64,000 bases of DNA from Panicum virgatum (taxonomy: Eukaryota > Streptophyta > Magnoliopsida > Poales > Poaceae): assembly GCF_016808335.1 (NCBI RefSeq), contig NC_053142.1, forward strand, positions 52,261,992 through 52,325,991, in the 5' to 3' direction. How positions within the stretch are numbered: the stretch's first letter is position 1; every line of letters starts with the position of its first letter. A model generated the notes under the pieces. That model searched no databases. It worked only from the letters and a program-made list of their open reading frames with translations, and was not told the origin of the DNA. A program made the translations under genes and the position numbers. Below, one piece after another: positions 54,901-64,000 of this stretch.

Positions 54901-55984
54901 CTCTTCCTATCTGGTGGGTCGAATGGTTCTCTTAGGCTATGGGATATTCGAAGTGGTTTGGTAACAAAAGAATTTCATAGAAGTCTTGGGACCATCCTTG
55001 ACATCGAATTCAGTGCTGATGGGAGACAATTTATCTCTTCAACAGACACAACCAGAAGCAATATTAGTGAGAACACTATAATTGTCTGGGATGTCCTGCG
55101 ACAAGTTCCTTTATCCAATCAGGTAATAGGTTTATAATTATATTACTCTTTAGGTGGATGTGGCTCGCATGTGTCACACTATCTGCCTTCATCAATGTGT
55201 GTGTACACATGTTAAAAAAGGTATAAAATAAAACCTTAGTTTGAAAAACAAGTTAGTTTTTTTTTGCTATAAATTAGAGAATAGCAGTTATCTATGCAAT
55301 TTTTACTTGGATATTCTGCATTGATACATAGAGCTATATAGAGATTCCGCATATTCATGAGAACATATTCTGACATGCTGCAACACTGGGGCTGGAGCAT
55401 GGACAGAACATATTCTGCACACTCTAATACAATGATTCAGAAATAGTGAAGGTGCATTGTTCTCTGTGAACTAAAAAGGTACAGGCCCATAATGACTGAT
55501 CTCAAATCAGATAGTCAAACAATTGTTAGTTCAGGGAATATATTGTTCAAAAATAGGAACTGGATCCTACCAGCAGAATGGAAGCTAACATAAATCACCA
55601 TTGTATTCACAGGTTTATACTGAAGCATTCACATGCCCATGTGTAAGATACCACCCGCATGAAGCTTCTTTTGTTGTACAATCGAACGGGAACTACATTG
55701 CGATTTTTTCATCAAGGCCACCCTTCAAGCTGAACAAGTATATGCGGTTTGAAGGACATGGAGTTTGGGGTTTCCCGATTAAGTGCAATTTTTCTCTAAA
55801 TGGAAGAGAACTTGCATCCGGTTCATCAGATGGATCCATTTACTTTTTTGATTATAAATCAGCAAGGCTTTTATGGAAAATAGAAGCATTCAAAGAAGCC
55901 TGCACTGATGTTGTATACCACCCTATAATACCAAATGTGATTGCTTCATGTAGCTGGGCCGGTGAAATATCTATTTTTGAGTGA
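51979..55984 (+). CDS. WDR25: WD40-repeat protein, WDR25-like
   Basis: Four exons, 447 aa: 51979-52306, 52778-52936, 54638-55122, 55613-55984; GT-AG with matching phases. The N-terminal 110 residues are low-complexity and acidic/proline-rich (MDLLSAAYGGATSDEEDDEP). A WD40 propeller follows: LNGHTKAINCIAWSPTHGAH, TVHVWNVWDKG, VRWSPHSLSLLSGGLDCSVQ, LFLSGGSNGSLRLWDIRSG, NTIIVWDVLRQVPLSNQ, YHPHEASFVVQSNGNYIAIF and GRELASGSSDGSIYFFDYKS. The layout resembles WDR25 and the related splicing factor PRP17/CDC40, but is shorter than PRP17. Function of plant WDR25 is not established; a role near the spliceosome is inference from its relatives. Intron 2 is long (1.7 kb). Confidence 0.9.
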
Positions 55985-57009
55985 GATGATACAATGCTTG
56001 GTACGGAAGTAAACAATGAGTGTTACACGGCAAACCTTTTATGCTCTAGTGATATCACTTGGAATGATAGGTGTGGAGACTACTTAAACACAGATTCCAG
56101 AAAGATCATCAAATGAAATAGATACTCGGATTAAAAGATAGTCATTAGAATGTTTGAAAAAAAAACGCCACCAGTAAATTCAGTCCAACTTATATTGCTA
56201 GCAATTATGTCCTCCTTACTCATCGCTTGGTGCAGCAAATAAATATTTCCATGGACCATCATCTATCGCGGGCGTATTGTGGAATAATCCCGGCCAGCTC
56301 ATCGCCACACCACTAGACGTAGGTGCCCCAAGCAGACCGGACGTCCTTCCCGACGATCGCCGCTACTGCCCGACTAGACCACTACCGGCCTTCTGCCACT
56401 AATCCGCCTCACTTTGAACAAGAACTCAAGCCATCCAAGATCACCCATGGCATCTCAATCCGCAACAATCCCATCATGTTGTTGGGCGGTTCTTGAAGGT
56501 GGACTTCTTCATCTCCAACCACACGCATGGTTCAAAAGACGATCACCTGACTCCCCGCAATAATGAAGACAAAGCCCTGCAACAACAAACAATGCTAGCG
56601 ATCCATAAAAGAAAAAACAACGGCAACATTAAACATCCTGCATATGGCTACCTAGCTTGGGTGAGCAAGGTAAACGTACGAACTCCGCTTATTCATAATT
56701 TAATGACAAAGTTATACAAGTCCCGGGAAAAGCAGAAGGAAATCACAGCTAGTAACATCATTCAATTGTAATGGTCGCACACAATTCAAGCGTCCACTTA
56801 AAATCACACACAATCGAAGACACCACAATAAATAGTTGCTGGCATTTTACTGCCTCAAGCTTTGCAAAATATACTGTGCATAGAGATCCCTGCAATCAAG
56901 TCAAGAAATATGTGTTACTGAAAGTTACAAAGCATTTTCATACTCAGCTAGCACCAAAAAGAAATGCACTTGTGTAACAGCGCAGCAAAGGTTTAATGTC
57001 CAATTGAGC
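55985..57009. other. Convergent 3' region of WDR25-like and pyrophosphatase genes
   Basis: About 1 kb between facing stop codons. It should hold both 3' UTRs. A moderately GC-rich patch at 56260-56480 has no recognised content; the frame at 56493-56771 (+) resembles nothing known. Confidence 0.5.
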
Positions 57010-59292
57010 TTACATGGAGTACTGAATGGCATCTCGAGCAGTGGTCGCAGGCAAGAATGCATCAACAGCAACCTCTTTGTTCTCATTTTTCTTGTCTGAA
57101 TAATACTGCTAAGGAAGCTTGTACCTGTGAATGTGATCATGCAAAATATACTAGAGCATATAGTAAGAAAGCAGTAGTGAATTATACTTTATACAGGATA
57201 CAATCTTCAAAGAAGCGCTTGATCTCTTGCAGGCGGTGAGGAGACAGCTCACTGATGTCATTGTAGTGACGGTATTCCGGATCATCAGCACAGACAGCAA
57301 TTATCTTGTCATCCTTTTCACCCTGACAACACCCAACAGATATCCATATTTAGAAGAAGAAAAATTGAAAAGCTCTTCATTTTCCATTTACCTCAAAGAG
57401 AATGTAACATGAAATACCTGGTCAATCATAGGCATAAGGCCAATTGCTCTTGCCCGGAGGAATGAACCCGGAATAACAGGCTCCTGTAGGAGATAAGAAC
57501 ACACAATCATAACAATTTAATTCTGCATGCTATAATCTATGTAACTTCTCCATGCTTGGCACAATAAGAAAAAGAACAAATAATCATCACAAGATCATGA
57601 CACTGCTTATATGGTACCATATAATTCAGTTACAAATAACTAATGACACAATTAAAGAGCAGCTGAGCAGTCTGAGAATGTGAAAGCCAGAGCACTAACA
57701 AATTTTTTGTCCCTAGAGAGAGGACATAGTAATACTGAACACTCTACATTCCTCCCAAATGTCTTCGCATGAGTACATGACACGGAAAAGTGGAAAAAGG
57801 AAGAGTAACCTGCATCAGGACCAAAACATCCATTGGGTCGTTGTCCTCACAAAGAGTCCTAGGAATGAATCCGTAATTGTGAGGGTATACAACTGATGAG
57901 TACAGGACTCGATCAACCTGTCAGGTTGTAGCACAATAGGTAAATTACAATATGATTTCAGGACAAAAATGCAAAATAAACTCTCACATTTCATAAGTGG
58001 AAGACTTAATAAGTCTGACAAATTAATGTTGTGCAATAACAAACGTTCAAATTGATGGTGGATGATGATTGTCATCCATTGCACAAGAACAAGAAATAGA
58101 AATTAAGCCATACAGCTCTTGAGATAGAAACTGATGATCAAGATGCACGCAACTTTGAGAACAGACCTTAATCAATCCAGTTTTCTTGTCAAGCTCATAT
58201 TTAACTTTGCTTCCCTTTGTGATCTCAACGACCTGCATGGTGATGTATAGATTTCCAGTCACTCTCTGGAACTAAATAGCAATGTTAAACATCATAATCA
58301 TAACAAAATGAAGCATTTTTTTACCAGCAATCAAATTATTGCCAAAATATTCGTGTACATTATGTAGGAGCATCAAATGGTTGGCAACGCAAAAATGTGC
58401 AATTAAATAATTAAATAGGTGCTTGGGGTGATGTTAGAGGAACCAGTCCTTATTGAAGGCTAGAAAATCCTTTGTATAGGCTCTTCCCCTTCCTCCTCTC
58501 TCCTTTGTAAGTATTTCGAACTCTTGTACTAACCCCCTAACTCTTTTAATGAAAACTGAAGTGCTGTGGAGAACTCCTCCACAGTTTTCCCTTCAAAAAA
58601 AAAAAGAAGGCTAGAAAATCCAATATTGGCTTATCAAACAAAAAAGAGGGAGGAAATTCCTTAGGTGACTCTGGGTCTAGCCATTGATGGCAATTTGACC
58701 GGAATGTCACTTCTAGCTGCAATACAGCTCAAAATAAATATAACAGGTAGAAAGATGCAGCTCCTACATTAGGATACAAATAAACGTGGAACAAGATTAA
58801 TCCTGCCAAGCTGCAAGATTTGCAATGACTGAATTGCATCTTGACTGGAATTGATACAACCTTGTATGCTTTTAGGGTTGGGGTGAGATGCCTTTAAATT
58901 TGGGCAGTCATACAATCTACACATCCCATTCTCTTATCTCCTTCCATGATGGAACAGTCGATAATAGTCGAGTCTTATGAAGACAATCTACAGCAAGCAT
59001 CTAATTTGCCAAACATGTAGAGTAGGGGGGCAATGATGATACTTACAACATTGAAGACAGCGGGAGCCCCAGGACCTGCATAACCAAATTCGTTTAGCAT
59101 ATGCTGCTTACTTGATGAAGGTTCTAGGAACGGTAGAAAAGGATAGTTGAGCCGCGCACCGATCTCAAGATCATGCCATGGATGAGCAGCTACGGATCTC
59201 CTGGACAAAGAAGAGAGGATCCTTTCATTGAGCTTAGGGGCTCGCTTCGGCTGCTCAGCAGCAGCAGCAGCAGTCTTGTCCTCATCACTCAT
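57010..59292 (-). CDS. PPA: Soluble inorganic pyrophosphatase
   Basis: Seven exons, 202 aa: 59292-59160, 59075-59047, 58232-58167, 57917-57810, 57483-57418, 57322-57202, 57095-57010. It hydrolyses pyrophosphate to phosphate in the cytosol, with magnesium. Markers: [20 protein letters not shown] at the N-terminus, [56 protein letters not shown] (the DNDPMDV signature with metal-binding aspartates), [20 protein letters not shown] and the tail AREAIQYSM-like DAIQYSM. Length is near the usual 210 aa of plant type-I enzymes. The start MSDEDK sits just after an acceptor-like TTTCCAG (about 59300), so a 5' UTR intron is likely. The first coding intron is only 84 nt and has no stop (see findings). 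A small retro-insertion lies in the intron before exon 3. Confidence 0.95.
58471..58605 (+). mobile_element. Short retrotransposed insert with poly(A) tail
   Basis: 135 bp that ends in a run of 11-12 A and is flanked by a perfect 16-bp direct repeat, gaaggctagaaaatcc (58455-58470 and 58606-58621). This is a target-primed retro-insertion, probably the 3' tip of a LINE or a SINE. It lies in an intron of the pyrophosphatase gene, in antisense orientation to it. Confidence 0.88.
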
Positions 59293-60170
59293 CCTGCACT
59301 GGAAAGGAGCCAGAAATGAAAAGATGTGTGCAGGCAGCACAAGGTCCATATCATCTGGTTCCACTGAGAAACATATAACAATCCACCATTTCCAGTGAGA
59401 AGTGAGGAAATCAAACCCCAGGACTTGCTAGAAATAATTGGTATAGTGAATACTATGATACCATCAGCAGCCACGAAATGAGTAAAAGGTCTACCGTTCA
59501 TCAATCAGCAAGTAACGCAGAGGGATGGATCTTGTTATCTATCTTCGGGTGGGGGGTTAAAAAAGGGAGCAAACCAGTGGATGAGTGGAGGGTCTGAGCC
59601 CGATCTGGTCGCGGTGGCGGGCGGCAGCGCAAATCATCAAGTGCAGCGAGTCTAAGAGAATGGAATCCCTAAGGAAATACTCTTCCTTCCCCGAGGCAGT
59701 CTGAATAATATTTTTTTTTCGCAAAGAAAAAAAATCGAAGCGCTATAGGGTAAAATCATGGTGAAATCCGAATACAAATACCATACGTTAGGGTTTGGGT
59801 GCTCGATTTCGCGCAGCAGGAAGGGAAGGGAAGGGAAGGGAAGGGGCGGGCGTCCACGTACCCCTGTCGGAATCGAATGCTGCTGATCGCCCGACGAAGA
59901 AGTGGCGGTCGTCGCCGAGACGGAGAGAGGCGAAGAAGTGGCGTGCGGGGGACGGGCGGACGGCGGTGGGACGGTGTTTGTTTGTTGGACACAGTTAACG
60001 CGCGACCCCTTCCGACCTTCCTTCTCCTTCTCCTTCTCCTCCTGTTTGTACCGATCTATTTGTACCGAATCGCCTGTACACATCCCTCTCCACCCTGCGC
60101 GTTTTTTCAAGCCGTGCTTGCTCTCTTCCATCCACGTATAGCATGCCCGTGCGCCTTTTTTAACATGCAA
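59293..60170. other. 5' leader and promoter of the pyrophosphatase gene
   Basis: Contains the probable 5' UTR intron, a GC-rich stretch at 59780-60000 with a 'gggaa' pentanucleotide run near 59821-59845, and then a CT-rich stretch. Open frames here are low-complexity and not supported. Confidence 0.5.
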
Positions 60171-60966
60171 TTTATTTATAAAAAATATTTTATCTTTTTT
60201 TATATATTCTCCGTTTTGAATACCGATTACACCGTTGTGTTCTACGTGATGAGACCAACAAAACTAGATCTCACTTGCATATATTTTGAAGATGTTTTTG
60301 CACTAGTAGCAACTTATATTTAAGTTTGAGTTTGATATTATCGGATGAGTTGCTACAATATAAATATATAAGTTGCCACACATACAAGATAAATGTTACC
60401 ATAAAAAATATTTATAAATTGTTAAAAAATGAAGTTGCCACAAAAGCATAATCTGTTATAATCATAAGTTGTCACAAAAATAAAATCTATCATATACATA
60501 AGTTGTCACAAATATAAGATATCACACACTAAGTAATTAAAAATGAGTAAGTTGTCATACCCATAGGTTATACAAATTTTTGTAAAAAATAAAAGTTGTC
60601 ATACATTTAAACAAAAATTGCCAAAAATATAATCTATTATACACATGAGTTGTCACACAAATAAAATATAAATTACTTCAAATAAAATATATCTTACACT
60701 CATACATAGAAGTTGACACAAAATAAAAGATGTTATGCACACAAGTTGTTACTACATTAAGCCAATATAAACATAAGTTGTTACAGAAAGCGAGCAAACC
60801 GTCACATAAGTTGCTAGCAATTTACAAATATTGTCAAAATATATACAAGTGTGATCTAGTTTTGTTCATCTTATCGCATAGAACACAATAGTGTAATCGG
60901 TTTTCGAAATGGAGGTAATATGAAGGAGATAAAAATATTTTTATACAAAGTATCATTCAATAAAAA
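60171..60966. mobile_element. Long-TIR MITE, Mutator-like
   Basis: About 115 bp at each end are inverted copies of each other: left 'aaccgattac'-type sequence near 60222 with 'aaaactagatct' near 60259, and the inverse near 60900 and 60858. Flanks are aacatgcaa (60162-60170) and agcatgcaa (60967-60975), a 9-bp duplication with one mismatch. The middle is filled with diverged 'agttgtcacaaa' units. No coding capacity. Confidence 0.85.
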
Positions 60967-60999
60967 AGCATGCAAGAGGGAGAAGGGGGAGGACGTGAG

Positions 61000-61372
61000 T
61001 AGACCTGGGCATGGGCTGCCCGACCCGACGGACCCGACCCAACCCGCCCGAAAATAGCCCGACCCGACCCAAAGAGTTTGATGGGCGGGCTCGGGTCAAA
61101 ATTTTTGACCCGGTATGACTGACGGGCCGGGCACGGGCTAAAATTTTTGACCCGAAACCCGAAAAATCCGAAGGAACCCGACATTTTACATAGGCCCGGC
61201 CCGACCCGACCCGACCCGAACCCGACCCGACCCGACTGTCTGTCGGGTCGGGTGCGGGCTCAATTTTACGGCCCGGCCACCGGGTCGGGTCGGGCACGGG
61301 CCGCTAGAAAAAACACCGGGCTTTTTTTGGCCCGACCCGAATCCGACCCGGCCCGGAGGATGCCCAGGTCTA
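61000..61372. mobile_element. hAT-type MITE made largely of 'gacccg' repeats
   Basis: Ends TAGACCTGGGCA and TGCCCAGGTCTA are inverted repeats. A perfect 8-bp target duplication, gacgtgag, stands at 60992-60999 and 61373-61380. The body consists of 'cgacccgacccg' units in both senses, which also creates spurious Gly/Arg/Pro open frames. Confidence 0.92.
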
Positions 61373-61380
61373 GACGTGAG

Positions 61381-62539
61381 TGGGCCGCATACACAGCATA
61401 CCATAATATGTAACCCAATAAAGTTTTCGCGTGGAACTAATTAATAATGTGCAGCTTGCATGGGAAAAAAGGCTGGCGGCCTGCTGGGCTGGACGAGTCG
61501 CGCGATGATGCTGTAGCGGGACAGGTCTTCGGTTAGATTTTTCCTTGTTCGTTGTGTGTAGAACCAAGTGTCTTGTTTGTCCTTTCAAAAAAAAAGTGCC
61601 TTGTTTGTCGCACGGCCGGCACACCACGGCCTGCCAGAACCCTCGGCCCACCCATATTGTATCTTCTTCTCTCTCTAGAAGAGTTGGGGTCTGTTTAGCA
61701 AAGTTCCGGCTCCTCCAAAAACAGCTTCAGCTTTTCTGGTGGAGTGATTTTTTTGGTGAAGCTGAAGCCGTTTTAGAAAACGTTTGGCAAAACGGCTCCT
61801 CATGGTAACCTAAAAGAACGAAATGACCATACTACCCTTGTTTTTTTTTCTCAATTCTTCCTATTTATTATTTTCTTCACCCCTATTCTCTCTCCTTCTC
61901 ATCCTCTTCTTCCCCACGTGGATCAGCTGCAGGCTTGGGCGAGCAGCGGCGTTGTCATCCTCTGCGGCCACGAGCTCCCACCGGCTTGCCATGGGCTCTA
62001 GACACGAGCTTGCACTGGCCAAGCGGCAGCCACTAGCTCCCACCGCGGCCACCTCGGGTCCAGCCACGACCTCCCGCTAGCCTACCCCGGTCTGCAGTCG
62101 CAAGCTCCCACCGACCGCTCATCTCCCGCCGCGGCCACCTCGCGCTTCCACCAGCCTGCCCCGTCTCCAACCGCGAGCTCCCGCCGGGCGCCGGCCGCCT
62201 CGGCCGCCTCGAGCTCTAGCGGCTGCAAATCTCCCTTCGGCACCGCGAGCTCCCGCTGACTGCCGGCGTCACCAGCTCCCGAGGCCGCATATCTCCCGTC
62301 GCGGCTCCGAATCTTGCTACTGCCTCAAGCTCCCACTGTGCCTCCCGCCGAAGCAAGTGCCTTGTTTGTCCTTTCAAAAAAAAAAAGTGCCTTGTTGCAC
62401 AGCCGGCCAACCACGGCCTATCAGAACCCTCCTCGGCCCATATTGTATTGTATCTTCAGGGCAGGCTCTTCTTCTTCTTCTATACTTCTATAGGAATAGG
62501 AGAGTTGTTGTGGTGGGCAGGCCATAATAATAAGGGTTA
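61381..62539. other. Transposon-derived sequence with a direct repeat
   Basis: A segment at about 61566-61680 ('cttgtttgtcctttcaaaa', 'ccacggcctgccagaaccct') is repeated at about 62349-62460. The 0.67 kb between them starts with MITE-like 'ggtctgtttagcaaagttcc' sequence and continues as GC-rich, Ser/Pro/Arg-coding low-complexity DNA. No gene is supported. Confidence 0.5.
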
Positions 62540-63994
62540 ATTGGAGATATACCATTACAACTTTCAAGAGTTGGAAATATGCTATTACAATTCACCATAT
62601 TTCCCCCTTATGGACGTGTATACCCCCATCCAAATCCATCTGTTCCGTGCGTCGCGACCCCAGGGGCGGCGGCGGCGGCGGGGGACGCTGCAGACCATGG
62701 TACTACACGTCATCGTCTACATCGTGTTCGACCTTCATCGAGTTCGCGCCCACCGTCATCGTCTACATCCAGCAAGCCTGGGGCTGGGTCGTCGGCTTCT
62801 CCGTGCCCGTCGTGCTCATGGTCACCGCGCTCACGCTCTTCCTCCTCGGCTCGCCCTTCTACCTGAAGGCGGCGGCCGACAGGAGCGCCATCCTCGGCCT
62901 CGTGCAGGTGCTCGTCGCCAGCTACAAGAACCGCCACGAGCCCATGCCGCCGGAGACGGCCGACGCCTCGAGCTTCCACAACAAGGCCGGCGCCAAGCCC
63001 AGGACTTCCACCAACAAGCTAAAGGTACGGTACACTATTGCACAATTCTGAATTCTTCTTCGTGATGCTAATTGTGAAGCATGGCGTGAATTAATATGGC
63101 TGTGTGTGCTCATGGCGCAGGTACTTGAACCGGGCCTGCGTGCTTAGGAACCTCGGCAAGGAGCTGAGCGTCGACGGGGCGGCGTGCGACCCGTGGAGGC
63201 TGTGCACGGGGCAGCAAGTGGAGGACACCAAGGCCGTCATCCACGTGCTCCCGATATGGTCGACGGGGATCCTGCCCGGCGTGATCGTCAGGCAGCAGAT
63301 GTTCCCGACGCTGCAGGCCAAGACGATGCAGCGGAAGGTGGGCGGCCGGGAGATCCCCGCGGCCACCTTCGGCGTCTTCAGCATCCTGACGCTCACCGTC
63401 TGGGTGGCCGTGTACGACCGCGCGCTGGTGCGGCCCCTGTCCCGGCTCACGGGCCACGCGCGGGGGCTCAGCCTGCGCCAGCGGATGGGCGCCGGCCTGG
63501 TGCTATTCGCCGTGGCCATGGCCGTGGCCGAGCGCACCGAGAGCCTCCGCTGCGCCGCCGCCATCGCCGAGGACCTCATCGACGCCGACCCGCGCACGGG
63601 CCCCCGATGCCAATGTCGGCCATGCGTCTGGTGCCGCAGCACTGCCTAACGGGGCTCGCCGAGGCGCTGAACCTCATCGGGCAGATCGAGTTCTACTACT
63701 CCGAGTTCCCTAAGATGTGTCGCTGCTGGCGCTCGGCCTCGGCTTCGGCGCCGTGCTGGGCAGCGCCATCGTCGCCATTATCAGCGCCACGACCCGGAGC
63801 GGCGGCCACGACCTGGGCGTCGCGACTTCTGCGTCGCGATCCCCGCCGCCGCCCCGCCCCCGGGGTCGCGACGCACGGAGCAGATGGATTTGGATGGAGG
63901 GGTATACACGTCCATACAGGAAAAATACGATAAACTGTACCCTGCGGGTGGGCCTCATGAGGGGAAAGAGGCATCCTGATGGTATATCTCCAAT
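62540..63994. mobile_element. Pack-MULE-like element carrying an NPF transporter fragment
   Basis: The outer ends attggagatatacca and tggtatatctccaat are inverted. Similarity between the arms continues inward for about 150 bp: left 'tggacgtgtatacccccatcc', 'atccatctgttccgtgcgtcgcgacccc'; right the same inverted, 63838-63930. The right flank is cut by the window end, so no target duplication could be checked. Long TIRs around a host gene fragment are the Pack-MULE pattern. Confidence 0.75.
62695..63835 (+). pseudogene. NPF (NRT1/PTR) transporter gene fragment
   Basis: Frames at 62647-63051, 63104-63649 and 63600-63830 together resemble the middle and C-terminal half of a plant NRT1/PTR family nitrate/peptide transporter. 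Seen are TVIVYIQQAWGWVVGFSVPV, LFLLGSPFYLKAA, the loop YLNRACVLRNLGKELSVDGA, DPWRLCTGQQVEDTKAVIHV, IPAATFGVFSILTLTVWVAV and, in another frame, RLVPQHCLTGLAEALNLIGQ and IEFYYSEFPK. The N-terminal half is absent. The frame changes near 63600 and again after 63715, where part of the coding sequence is missing. The join across the presumed intron at 63026-63120 is also out of phase. It cannot encode a working transporter. Confidence 0.8.
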
Positions 63995-64000
63995 ATGGTG

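Noticed and set aside
60953..61413. Pro/Gly/Arg-rich frames of up to 114 aa
   Set aside because: Produced by the 'gacccg' repeats of the hAT MITE.

Overview
The window is nuclear DNA from a grass, most likely a panicoid such as sorghum, millet or a relative. The evidence is the gene style (short AT-rich introns, GC-rich first exons), plant-only families (PRAF, DYW-type PPR, ATG1t-like kinase, ACT-domain Raf-like kinase, plant F-box/kelch, VIT-like), and many grass MITEs. I found no prokaryotic, organellar or viral genome features. All exon models were read by eye from splice sites, reading phase and remembered family sequence; none was checked by alignment or transcripts.

Layout. 0.6-6.3 kb: PRAF-type PH/RCC1/FYVE/BRX gene (minus), then about 3.7 kb of 5' flank with a Stowaway MITE. 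10-14.2 kb: a divergent pair, a small DUF167 gene (minus) and 3-isopropylmalate dehydrogenase (plus), whose start codons are 193 bp apart. 14.5-16.6 kb: single-exon DYW PPR gene (minus). 17.0-18.4 kb: short ATG1t-like kinase (minus). 19.0-24.3 kb: ACT-domain Raf-like kinase (minus). 21.0-34.1 kb: an imperfect tandem duplication that gives a second, 5'-only copy of that kinase gene at 30.5-32.5 kb. 36.2-37.4 kb: F-box/kelch gene (minus). 41.0-41.6 kb: vacuolar-iron-transporter-like gene (plus). 42-51.9 kb: transposon-rich stretch with a solo LTR, degenerate 'catagaa' arrays and local tandem duplications. 52.0-56.0 kb: WDR25-like WD40 gene (plus). 57.0-59.3 kb: soluble inorganic pyrophosphatase (minus). 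60.2-64 kb: three transposons in a row, the last carrying a broken NPF transporter gene fragment in a Pack-MULE-like arrangement that runs into the window edge.

The genes do not form one pathway. They are ordinary single-copy-style housekeeping and signalling genes (leucine synthesis, organellar RNA editing, autophagy-type and Raf-like kinases, splicing/WD40, pyrophosphate hydrolysis, iron transport) set between young and old mobile elements. The most informative structure is the tandem duplication. Its breakpoint junction can be read at 30035/30036, its two copies act as an empty-site control for later insertions, and its second copy keeps an ACT-domain reading frame without a kinase domain. 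I did not find a new defence or biosynthetic system.
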